The notes beneath the pieces were generated by a model. That model was not told the origin of the DNA, did no database searches, and worked only from the letters and a program-made list of their open reading frames with translations. Made by a program: the position numbers and the translations under genes. A stretch of DNA of 64,000 bases from Mycolicibacterium hippocampi (lineage in GTDB: Bacteria; Actinomycetota; Actinomycetes; Mycobacteriales; Mycobacteriaceae). This document shows, one piece after another, positions 29,081 to 36,359 of the stretch. The stretch lies in contig NZ_BLLB01000002.1 in the NCBI RefSeq assembly GCF_010723735.1, positions 558,001 through 622,000 on the forward strand, in the 5' to 3' direction. Within the stretch, counting starts at the first letter, position 1; every line of letters begins with the position of its first letter.

Positions 29081-29191
29081 GGGGACGTCGCTTCTTGTGC
29101 AGGCCGCGACGAGGACCGCGCGGCTGTCGATGATGGGCAGCGGTCACCGACCAGGCCAGCCGTCCGGCGGCCATGGTCTGACGCTGCGCGA

Positions 29192-29608
29192 TCAGCGACG
29201 CGCGATGCACAACCGGGTCAGCGTGGCCCGGCCTGTCATATTCACAGCGACCCGCCGCGGTGGACCTCGAATGGTCGCGAGCGCAGCTTGTTGCCACAGT
29301 GTCGCGGCCGCGGCCACCGCCGCGACCAGTCCGAGCGCGACCAGTGCGGTCGTTCCGCGCGGCAGAACCGCTTCGGCGAAAGTGTCTGGCGCACGGGGCG
29401 TCGAACCGCTCGAGATGTGCGAATGGTCCACGGGGTCCGGCGCCAGGTGCGCCGTCGAGTCGGCCACGATCGGGTGCGGCGCGTGGGGTGGGTGCGGTTC
29501 GAGACCCGGCAGCGCCCACTCTGCACCGATGACCACGACCCAGAACGCGAGGAGCAGCGCGACGACTGCGCGCCGTCGCTGCCAATAGCCCACGCCTGTG
29601 TACCTCAC
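29192..29608 (-). CDS. lpqS: LpqS-like membrane-anchored protein (copper-regulon type)
   Basis: This protein of about 138 residues has an N-terminal hydrophobic helix (residues 13-30), a His/Pro-rich exposed loop (HPPHAPHPIV, DHSHISSG), a second hydrophobic segment, and the C-terminal LTRLCIARR that I recall from mycobacterial LpqS. In M. tuberculosis lpqS is in the RicR copper regulon and stands next to cysK2, as here. The GTG at 29608 is a likely start, with TACAGT ten bases before it; a longer reading to 29644 is possible. I cannot point to a clear RicR operator. The assignment rests on synteny, the C-terminal motif and the His-rich loop. Confidence 0.55.
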   Translation of the reverse strand: MRYTGVGYWQRRRAVVALLLAFWVVVIGAEWALPGLEPHPPHAPHPIVADSTAHLAPDPVDHSHISSGSTPRAPDTFAEAVLPRGTTALVALGLVAAVAAAATLWQQAALATIRGPPRRVAVNMTGRATLTRLCIARR

Positions 29609-29945
29609 GATGTTGCCGACTGTAGCAGCGGCCCGCAGCCCCACACCCGCGCCGGCGAGATGACGCCATGTTGTTACCGCCCCGCGATCGTGCCGCGTCT
29701 ACGCGCGACCGGTTCCTGCCAGGCCGTTCGCAATGCCCGAACGGGTTGTCAATGACTGGTTCTCGACCTGGACACGCACCGTGGTGGCGCTGCACGGCCG
29801 CTGTCTGCGCAACTCGACGACGGTATCGCCCGGGGGAACCGAAGTCTTCGCGGGTCTTTGCCTGGGAAGTTTGCTGAGGAGGCGATCGGAAGCGTCACGG
29901 CGCCGCATCATGGTGATCTGACGACCGCGCGGGCAACATGAACCT
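29609..29945. other. Intergenic region without a supported gene (337 bases)
   Basis: The region separates the lpqS-like gene (leftward) from the response-regulator gene (rightward) and should hold both promoters. TACAGT at about 29619-29624 (minus strand) could be the -10 for lpqS. A 62-codon rightward frame at 29733-29921 and a 70-codon frame on the other strand exist, but neither has a convincing ribosome site or a recognisable product, so neither is called. Confidence 0.5.
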
Positions 29946-30695
29946 ATGGAGAACCCGACGGGCCCATCGCCCGACCGCCCGAAAGGGTACCGAGCGCTGG
30001 TGGTGGACGACGAAGCCCCGTTGGCCGAGGTCGTGGCCAGCTATCTGGAGCGCGAGCAGTTCGAGGTCATCGTGGCAGGCAACGGTATCGATGCGATAGC
30101 CGTTGCGCGGGAGCTGGATCCAGACGTCGTCATTCTCGATGTGGGTCTGCCGGGCATCGACGGTCTGGAAGTGTGCCGTCAACTGCGCACCTTCTCCGAC
30201 GCCTATGTGGTGATGCTTACTGCCCGTGACACCGAGCTCGACGCTGTTGTCGGGCTGACCGTCGGCGCCGACGACTACGTGACCAAACCGTTCAGCCCGC
30301 GCGAACTCGTCGCGCGGATTCGCGCCATGTTGCGGCGACCTCGTGTCCTGCACGCCGCGGCGCCGCCGAGTTCCGATGGTAGATCAGTCCCACCGCGGCG
30401 CTTCGGCCCCCTACGCATCGATGTGGCTGCCCGGGAAGTGCGTGTCGACGACGAGCTGATCCTCCTGACCCGCACCGAGTTCGACGTCCTCGAGGCGTTG
30501 TCGGGGCGCCCGGGCCTCGTGCTCAGTCGACGTCAACTGCTCGAGATCGTTCGGAGCGGACCCTGGTTCGGCAACGAGCAGATCGTCGACGTCCACATCG
30601 GTCACCTCAGGCGCAAGCTGGGTGATGACGCCGCCCAGCCGCGCTTCATCGCCACTGTGCGCGGTGTGGGATACCGGATGGGAACCGGACAGTGA
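29946..30695 (+). CDS. OmpR/PhoB-family response regulator
   Basis: This 249-residue regulator has a receiver domain (phospho-acceptor D65 in LDVGLPG, acidic pair DD at 21-22, conserved Lys in KPFSPRE). Its C-terminal winged-helix DNA-binding domain ends in VRGVGYRMG. It overlaps the histidine kinase gene by four bases (GTGA). The downstream DUF305 lipoprotein, convergent with the kinase, and the nearby lpqS locus suggest a metal or envelope signal; this is inference. Confidence 0.94.
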   Translation: MENPTGPSPDRPKGYRALVVDDEAPLAEVVASYLEREQFEVIVAGNGIDAIAVARELDPDVVILDVGLPGIDGLEVCRQLRTFSDAYVVMLTARDTELDAVVGLTVGADDYVTKPFSPRELVARIRAMLRRPRVLHAAAPPSSDGRSVPPRRFGPLRIDVAAREVRVDDELILLTRTEFDVLEALSGRPGLVLSRRQLLEIVRSGPWFGNEQIVDVHIGHLRRKLGDDAAQPRFIATVRGVGYRMGTGQ

Positions 30696-31864
30696 ACGAC
30701 GTCGCATCGGTCTCCCGAGATCCTCGCGCCACGCGACGATCGGGTATCGGGTTGCGGTTACTTGCCGCTCAAGCCGTGGTGCTCGGTACGGCGATCGCCA
30801 CCGCGTGGATCGTCGCCGCCGTTGTCGGTCCCCCGCTGTTTCGAGAACACCTCCATCAGGCCGGCGCACCGATGAACTCGGCAGAATTGCTCCACGCCGA
30901 GGAGGCCTACGGATACGCCACCGCCATCTCCGTCGGCGGTGCACTGGCGGTGTCCGCGCTTGTCGCTCTCGGCGTGAGTTGGTATCTCAGTCGGCGGGTG
31001 CAGAGGTCGGTCGAAGAAGTCGCCTCGGCGGCCGGTGCAGTCGCAGACGGCCACTACGAGACACGCGTCAGCCCAACTCGACTCGGTGAGGAGTTCGACG
31101 CTCTTGCCGCGGCCTTCAATCAAATGGCTGCGCGGCTGCAGTCGATCGAAGCAACCCGCCATCGCCTGTTCGGCGACCTCGCACACGAGATCCGGACCCC
31201 CGTGTCGGTCCTGGAGGCCTACATCGAAGCACTCGAGGACGGGGTGCGAACCCTGAGCCCGGAGACCGCCGCCATGCTGCGTGACCAGACGCGGCGCCTG
31301 GTTCGATTTTCCGAGGACTTCGCCGCGCTTGCGCGGGCCGAGGAGACCTCGGCCTCTATTGCGAGGTCATGGATCGACGTCGAGCACCTGGTCCGGGGCT
31401 GCGTCTCCGCTGCGCACGAGCGCTTCGATGCCAAGAACGTCACGCTCGAAACCTCGTTGCCCGCCGGCCTACCCCTTCTGTGGGGAGATGAACAGCGACT
31501 CGGCCAGGTGCTGGGCAATCTGCTCGACAATGCGCTGCGCCACACCCTTTCTGGGGACTGCGTCCAGATCGGCTGCCGCCGGGACGGGGACCGGCTGACG
31601 CTGACTGTGGCCGACACCGGCGAGGGCATCGCGGCCGAGCATCTGCCGCGGCTGTTCGAACGGTTCTACCGGGTCGACTCAGCGCGAGACCGTGAGCACG
31701 GCGGCGCCGGCATCGGGCTGGCGATCGCCAAGGCTCTGGTGGACGGGCACGGCGGACACATCTACGCCGACAGTGCAGGCCCCGGCATGGGGTCGACATT
31801 CACTGTGACGCTTCCGCTTCCACCGATCGTCACATCGCGTCCAGCATCTGGCGCATCTTCGTGA
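30692..31864 (+). CDS. Sensor histidine kinase
   Basis: This 390-residue kinase has two membrane helices (about 24-46 and 78-98) flanking a short periplasmic loop of about 30 residues, a HAMP linker, a HisKA domain with H165 in DLAHEIRTP, and an ATPase domain with NLLDNALRH, DTGEGI and GAGIGLAI. The small sensor loop suggests a metal ion, small ligand or membrane signal. The GTG start overlaps the response-regulator stop. Its 3' end overlaps the convergent DUF305 gene by 35 bases. Confidence 0.93.
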   Translation: MNDVASVSRDPRATRRSGIGLRLLAAQAVVLGTAIATAWIVAAVVGPPLFREHLHQAGAPMNSAELLHAEEAYGYATAISVGGALAVSALVALGVSWYLSRRVQRSVEEVASAAGAVADGHYETRVSPTRLGEEFDALAAAFNQMAARLQSIEATRHRLFGDLAHEIRTPVSVLEAYIEALEDGVRTLSPETAAMLRDQTRRLVRFSEDFAALARAEETSASIARSWIDVEHLVRGCVSAAHERFDAKNVTLETSLPAGLPLLWGDEQRLGQVLGNLLDNALRHTLSGDCVQIGCRRDGDRLTLTVADTGEGIAAEHLPRLFERFYRVDSARDREHGGAGIGLAIAKALVDGHGGHIYADSAGPGMGSTFTVTLPLPPIVTSRPASGASS

Positions 31865-32498
31865 TCTCCTCCTGCTGCGCGGTGATGATGGCCCGCGCCA
31901 ACTCGAGCGTTGCGGGGTATTGCCCGTTGTCGAGCTCGGTTTGCGACATGGTGATCGCGCCTTCATGGTGGACGATCATCTGAGTCAGGAACAACCGACT
32001 GGCGTCGGCACCCTGAGCGTTCTGTAGGGCAGCCATGTCGGCAGGCGACATCATTCCCGGCATCTGCCCCATGCCAGGCATTCCGCCCATACCGGGCATG
32101 TCCTGTGCCGGCATCTGATGGCCCGGCATGTCATGGCCGGGCATGGTGTTGCCCGCACCCCATTGCTGGAGCCAGCCGCGCATCTGCTCGATCTCCGGCG
32201 CTTGGGTGTTCTTGATGTCGGTGGCCAGCGAGACCACGTCGGGCTGGATTCCAGGCTTGGCCAGCAGCATGTCGCTCATCATGATCGCCTGGTGGTGATG
32301 GGGGATCATTCCCTGAGCGAAGGCGACGTCGGCGTCGTTGTGGCTCTCGGCCCCGGCCTCAGCAGTGGCCGTCGCCACCTCCGTTGGCGAACTGGTGACC
32401 GCCGGTTGGGCATCGGTGCCCGTACCCGAACAGGCACTCAGGGTGAGTGCGGCGGCGACCACCGCCGCCGCGCCGTAGCCGTATCGCGTCTTCTGCAT
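31830..32498 (-). CDS. DUF305 lipoprotein with Met/His-rich loop
   Basis: This 222-residue lipoprotein has lipobox LSAC with C23. It carries two ferritin-like DUF305 half-domains, whose His-rich motifs are GMIPHHHQAIMMSD and MIVHHEGAITMSQ. Between them is a stretch of Met-Pro-Gly repeats with several His (PGHDMPGHQMP and PGMGGMPGMGQM), the kind of sequence that binds Cu(I) in periplasmic proteins. The ATG at 32498 follows GGAAGGAG. Its end runs 35 bases into the convergent sensor kinase gene. A role in metal (copper) binding is plausible but unproven. Confidence 0.85.
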   Translation of the reverse strand: MQKTRYGYGAAAVVAAALTLSACSGTGTDAQPAVTSSPTEVATATAEAGAESHNDADVAFAQGMIPHHHQAIMMSDMLLAKPGIQPDVVSLATDIKNTQAPEIEQMRGWLQQWGAGNTMPGHDMPGHQMPAQDMPGMGGMPGMGQMPGMMSPADMAALQNAQGADASRLFLTQMIVHHEGAITMSQTELDNGQYPATLELARAIITAQQEEITKMRQMLDAM

Positions 32499-32597
32499 CG
32501 CGACTCCTTCCTCTTCAACCCCTCTCACCTTTCGCCGGCCACATGTGGGTCTGCCCGTTGTCGGATGAAGATTGGATGAAGACGGCTGGACCCGTTG

Positions 32598-33443
32598 TTA
32601 TGACTGTGATCCTTCGGCGGCCACCCTGGCTCGCTCCCTCATCGAGGCGATCACGCCGCCGTCGTTGAGGATGTCGGTGCCGGTGAGGTAACCGGCTTTG
32701 TCGCTGACGCAGAAGGCGAACAGCTCGGCCATCTCCTCGGGCTTGCCCCACCGCGGGACCGCGGCATCGGTGACCATCGCACCGGCCCCGGCCTGCTCCT
32801 CCAGCCTGCCCATCTCGGTGTCGACCGATCCCGGGGAGACCGAGACGATGCGCAGGCCACGGCCGTTGAACCTTTCGGCCTGCGAGGAGCTGTACCACCT
32901 GACAAAACACTTGCTCAGCGCATAGGCCAACCCCGAACGCCCTTCCTCTGGCGCCACGCTGCACGCCGACATCATCTCCGCCATGAAGGCGTTCTGGTCC
33001 TGCAGCGCCAGCGGGAACTTCGCCGTCGGAACGATCTCCTCGGGCAGCATGTGCGCCGCCATGGACGCCACATTGACGATCGCGGCGCCCTCGGCGGCCG
33101 TTTCGCAGAAGACCTCGCCGACGTTGAGCGTGCCGAGCGCGTTGGTTCTGATGATGTAGTCGGCGCCGCCCATGCTGGGGCTGACTCCGGCGGCGTGGAT
33201 CACCGACGCGACCGCCCCGAGGCCGGCAGCGGTCTCGAAGAGCTGCTCGACTGCCTGCCGGTCGGTGACGTCACAGTTGACGGCGGCATGCGCCACCCCG
33301 AGATCTTTCAATGCGCCCGCGGCGGCGTCCAGGCGTTCCTGCCTGTTGTCACAGAGGAGCACCGTGTGATCCCGGCCGACGATCTTTGCCGTGGCCAGAC
33401 CCATGCCGCCGGCGCCGCCCGTGATTATCGATACCGGATTCAT
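32598..33443 (-). CDS. Short-chain dehydrogenase/reductase
   Basis: This 281-residue SDR has the NAD(P)-binding TGGAGGMG near the start and the active-site pair YALSK. The SPGSVDTEM and GYLTGTDILNDGG segments are typical of classical SDRs in which the C-terminus closes the substrate pocket. Between NVASM and YALSK there is an insertion of about 50 residues (including PEEIVPTAKF), as in some 3-alpha/20-beta-hydroxysteroid-type enzymes. The substrate is unknown. Monocistronic; start at 33443. Confidence 0.9.
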   Translation of the reverse strand: MNPVSIITGGAGGMGLATAKIVGRDHTVLLCDNRQERLDAAAGALKDLGVAHAAVNCDVTDRQAVEQLFETAAGLGAVASVIHAAGVSPSMGGADYIIRTNALGTLNVGEVFCETAAEGAAIVNVASMAAHMLPEEIVPTAKFPLALQDQNAFMAEMMSACSVAPEEGRSGLAYALSKCFVRWYSSSQAERFNGRGLRIVSVSPGSVDTEMGRLEEQAGAGAMVTDAAVPRWGKPEEMAELFAFCVSDKAGYLTGTDILNDGGVIASMRERARVAAEGSQS

Positions 33444-33526
33444 GGTTGGACGGTATACGGCGGGTGGGACCGTGACACATTCCGGCCCGAGTGTCACCTT
33501 CTACGGACACGGCGTGACGAGACCGG

Positions 33527-34348
33527 ATGGCCGCCGTGTGCCACCATCACGACGTGGCCCGCTCGGTTCATCTGCTGACGCTGTTGTCCGTGGTCGCGGT
33601 GCCGTTCATCGGCTGGTTCGTCGGCGACTGGTCTGGGGCCACCACGCTGCTCGTCTACTGGTTCGAGAACGTGGCGGCGTGTGTGTTCATCGCGGCCAGG
33701 GCCCTGCTCCACCGGCGATGGAGCCCGCGCCGCGGCCACTACAGGTATGACGCGCCGGATGCGCAACGGCGTGGTTCGCAGGGGCCTTCCTTCGTCTCGG
33801 GTTTCGCCGTCACCAGCCTGGCCTTCTGCGCCGCCCACGCGGTGTTCCTCGGGGTGATTCTGTTGTTGCTCGACCACACCAGCAACAGCAACCTGGCCGA
33901 GATCGACTGGCGCAGTGCCGGACTCGGATGCGCCATCGTGCTGGTTCTGATCGTGGTGGATTTTGTGGTGGATCTGCCGACTCTGCGCGATTGGTCGTTC
34001 CGTCAGATCGAACAGACTGCCCAGCTCGGTCTCGGCCGGGTTGCTGTCGTCCATCTCACGCTCATCGTCGGGCTCGCCGGGATCGCGGTGACCGACGCGC
34101 CGGGCGCCCTGTTCGGCACCTTCGTGGTGCTCAAGAGTCTCTTCATGCTCAGTGGCGCGTTGCCTCAGTGGGAACCGGTGGCAGCACCGCGGTGGCTCAG
34201 CGGCGTCATGAACCGTGTCCCCGGTGTCCGGCCGGGAAAGACCTTCGACGAACTCTGGGCCCAGGACCGCGCGGATGAAGCCGCGCGACGGGACAGGAAC
34301 GAGCAAGCTTGGGCCGGGAGCGGCCGCCGCCGCCCCTCAGCCCGGTGA
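33527..34348 (+). CDS. DUF6498-type integral membrane protein
   Basis: This 273-residue protein has about six hydrophobic segments and the landmarks GDWSGATTLLVYWFENV and DAPGALFGTFVVLKSL. The layout fits the DUF6498 family, whose function is unknown. A charged C-terminal tail of about 40 residues is probably cytoplasmic. The ATG at 33527 is one choice; later starts near ARSVHLL would lose only a few residues. It is convergent with the FUSC-type exporter gene, 13 bases away. Confidence 0.7.
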   Translation: MAAVCHHHDVARSVHLLTLLSVVAVPFIGWFVGDWSGATTLLVYWFENVAACVFIAARALLHRRWSPRRGHYRYDAPDAQRRGSQGPSFVSGFAVTSLAFCAAHAVFLGVILLLLDHTSNSNLAEIDWRSAGLGCAIVLVLIVVDFVVDLPTLRDWSFRQIEQTAQLGLGRVAVVHLTLIVGLAGIAVTDAPGALFGTFVVLKSLFMLSGALPQWEPVAAPRWLSGVMNRVPGVRPGKTFDELWAQDRADEAARRDRNEQAWAGSGRRRPSAR

Positions 34349-34361
34349 CGGTGGAGTCGGC

Positions 34362-35564
34362 TCATCGCAGCGTCCGGGCCGCTTCACCCAGCGCTTCCCT
34401 CAGCCACTGCACCTCTTCACACAACCGCTGCGCGTCGGTGTACAGCGCCCCGTAGATCGCCCACCGGTCCGGCATGTCGAGTCGCTGAGCATCGGCCGCA
34501 CTGCCGAGTGCTTGCAGGGCAGACCGGCAGTTGCCGGCCTCATCAGCCAGCGGCTCCCGCCGTCGAATGTCGTCGACGGTGTGGATCGCCCCGGCACTGG
34601 CGACGGTGCTGCACACCGCGGTGACCAGGCCGGCATAGTTGCGGAGGAATTGACCGCGCGGGGACGCCTGCGGAGCAGCGTTGTCGTCTTCAGCAGCGTT
34701 GTCGTCTTCAGCGGAGTCCTCGCAGGACACGCGCACCAAGCCTGCCGTGACCGACCTGAGCTGCTCGGCTATTCGCTCGACCCCGTGAATCGTGACCCGG
34801 TAGCCGTCAAAGGTGCTGTGGTCTCGAACCAGCAGCCGCCGCGGATTGAGTTTGGAGGTCTCCCATGCGTGGTCGACGGCGCTTCGGGTCTGCGCCGCCG
34901 CCCGGGGCAACTCGTCTGCGCGCCGCTGCCAGTCGCGCGCGGCGTTGCCTTCAGGCGCGCCGTCGGTGAGCCCGGCGGCGATGTCCTCCAACAGCTGGCT
35001 CGTCGAGTCGCAATAGCCGTCGACGGCGTCGGCAGCACTGCGGTACCGCAGTGGAGGCGCGATCAACAGGTTGGTGACGACGGCGACGGCCGCTCCCAAC
35101 AGAACCATCGCCGCCAGGTCCCAGATCAGGGCCAGCGGTGGCTTGCCGTCGTCGGGCATCGCGAACACGCCGTAGGCGAACACCGCCGCCACGGTGACAT
35201 TGAAACCCTGGCTTCCGAGCCGTTGCCACCGACCTACGGTCAGCGTCACAGCCAGGATGACGGGGAACAGCCACACCTTGGGCCCCGCGGGCAGCACGAC
35301 GGCGCCCACCACTGCGATCCCGACGAGGACCGCGGCCGTGTAGTGGAGTGCCTTCACCACCGATTCCGAGATGGTGTGGTGCATCAGCAGCATGGCGGCG
35401 AACGCTGCGAAGGTGCCGTAGGTGGCGTGTAACACGTGCGTCGCGAGAGTCCAGGCCACAGTGCCCGCGATCACGCTCTTCACCAGGACGAGCGCGGTCT
35501 CGCGGGTGATGTCGACCGCTGGGAACGCCTGTTTGAGGCGGCCGACGAGATGGCTCATGAACAT
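34362..35564 (-). CDS. FUSC/aromatic-acid-exporter family membrane protein
   Basis: This 400-residue protein has six hydrophobic segments in the first 175 residues, then a long cytoplasmic helical domain. This is half the size of AaeB-type efflux proteins but usual for actinobacterial FUSC-family proteins. The soluble domain contains a short repeat AEDDNAAEDDNA encoded by an 18-base tandem duplication. Substrates are unknown; the family exports aromatic acids or acts in the envelope. The ATG is at 35564, with a second in-frame ATG six bases later. Confidence 0.83.
   Translation of the reverse strand: MFMSHLVGRLKQAFPAVDITRETALVLVKSVIAGTVAWTLATHVLHATYGTFAAFAAMLLMHHTISESVVKALHYTAAVLVGIAVVGAVVLPAGPKVWLFPVILAVTLTVGRWQRLGSQGFNVTVAAVFAYGVFAMPDDGKPPLALIWDLAAMVLLGAAVAVVTNLLIAPPLRYRSAADAVDGYCDSTSQLLEDIAAGLTDGAPEGNAARDWQRRADELPRAAAQTRSAVDHAWETSKLNPRRLLVRDHSTFDGYRVTIHGVERIAEQLRSVTAGLVRVSCEDSAEDDNAAEDDNAAPQASPRGQFLRNYAGLVTAVCSTVASAGAIHTVDDIRRREPLADEAGNCRSALQALGSAADAQRLDMPDRWAIYGALYTDAQRLCEEVQWLREALGEAARTLR
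34674..34709. repeat. 18-base perfect tandem duplication inside the FUSC gene
   Basis: Two adjacent copies of AGCAGCGTTGTCGTCTTC encode a repeated acidic hexapeptide (AEDDNA) in a linker. The frame is kept. It is probably slippage-prone and may vary in copy number between strains. Confidence 0.85.
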
Positions 35565-35594
35565 CGTGCCCGCACCGTTCCCATCGAGACGGGG

Positions 35595-35825
35595 TCAGCC
35601 GGGTATCGAGCGCGGGTCACGGCTTCTCGGGTAGGTGTTCCGCTCACCGATCCGTCCGTCTTCGTTGTGGATGAAGTGTTCGACGCCACGGTGGATCGCC
35701 ATCTCGCGACCCAGACCCTGCGCTTCGCGCTTCGTGCGCGCAGTGTTGGAGGCTCGGGTGTTGCCTTCGACCTCATTGATCCAGCGGCCGTTCTTCTTGA
35801 CGGTATGCACATCTCCTCTTGGCAA
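35595..35825 (-). CDS. DUF2188 small stress-type protein
   Basis: This protein of about 76 residues has the DUF2188 pattern: GDVHTVKKNGRWINEVEG near the N-terminus and then AIHRGVEHFIHNEDGRIGERNTY, with A/T-K-REA between them. The start is unusual: a TTG at 35825 after AGGAGGAG, or a GTG at 35810 after AGAGGAG. Both have good ribosome sites and no ATG fits. It lies 48 bases downstream of the helical protein at 35874 and probably ends the SigF-driven operon that begins at 38767. DUF2188 proteins are small general-stress proteins of unknown function. Confidence 0.8.
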   Translation of the reverse strand: MPRGDVHTVKKNGRWINEVEGNTRASNTARTKREAQGLGREMAIHRGVEHFIHNEDGRIGERNTYPRSRDPRSIPG

Positions 35826-35873
35826 AACTCCTCCTGATTCGACTCTCGGTACGGGATACCGGCGCCGGGCCCT

Positions 35874-36359
35874 TCAACTGGCCAGCGCTTGGGGGGACAG
35901 CTCCTTGAGCATGGCGTTCGCCCAACGCATCTGGCGCAGCGCCTGGGGGTGACAGCGCTGCGCGACCTCGAGGAGACTCGGATCTTTGACTGCCTGCGCC
36001 CCCTGCGCCAACAGCTCCCAGTCAAGCGACACCCCTGCGGCCAACCGGTGCAACCGCCGCAGATCGGCCAGCAGAAGCAATGCGGGTTCTGGGCGACGGC
36101 CGAGCCGGTCGCTGATCCAGCGTTGGGCCGATTCGGTGACAGCTGCGGTACGGGGGTGGGCACGAAGCCGCACACCATAGTGATCGCCGGTGTCGGCGAC
36201 GAGGGCCACATGTTCCCGTGACCACTGCGCCAGGTCCGTCGCCACATGGTAAATGCCGTGATCGCTGTGGTGGCGCGCCGCGATCGCCTCCAGCGAGCGG
36301 GTCAGCCGGAGCTCGGAGCGGTGCAGTTCCCGCAGTGCCAGGGCGATCTTCGCCATCAT
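35874..36359 (-). CDS. All-helical protein coupled to the molybdenum oxidoreductase
   Basis: This 161-residue, mostly helical protein is rich in Leu, Ala, Arg and His (ARHHSDHGIYHVATDLAQWS) with no signal peptide. The His/Glu distribution recalls ferritin-like or hemerythrin-like bundles, but I cannot assign metal ligands. Its ATG overlaps the stop of the oxidoreductase gene (ATGA), so the two are translated together. It may be a partner, chaperone or electron-transfer subunit of that enzyme. I do not recognise a named family. Confidence 0.7.
   Translation of the reverse strand: MMAKIALALRELHRSELRLTRSLEAIAARHHSDHGIYHVATDLAQWSREHVALVADTGDHYGVRLRAHPRTAAVTESAQRWISDRLGRRPEPALLLLADLRRLHRLAAGVSLDWELLAQGAQAVKDPSLLEVAQRCHPQALRQMRWANAMLKELSPQALAS

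Noticed and set aside
29733..29921. Small rightward open frame of 62 codons before the response regulator
   Set aside because: No ribosome site, no recognisable family, and an equally long frame lies on the other strand.
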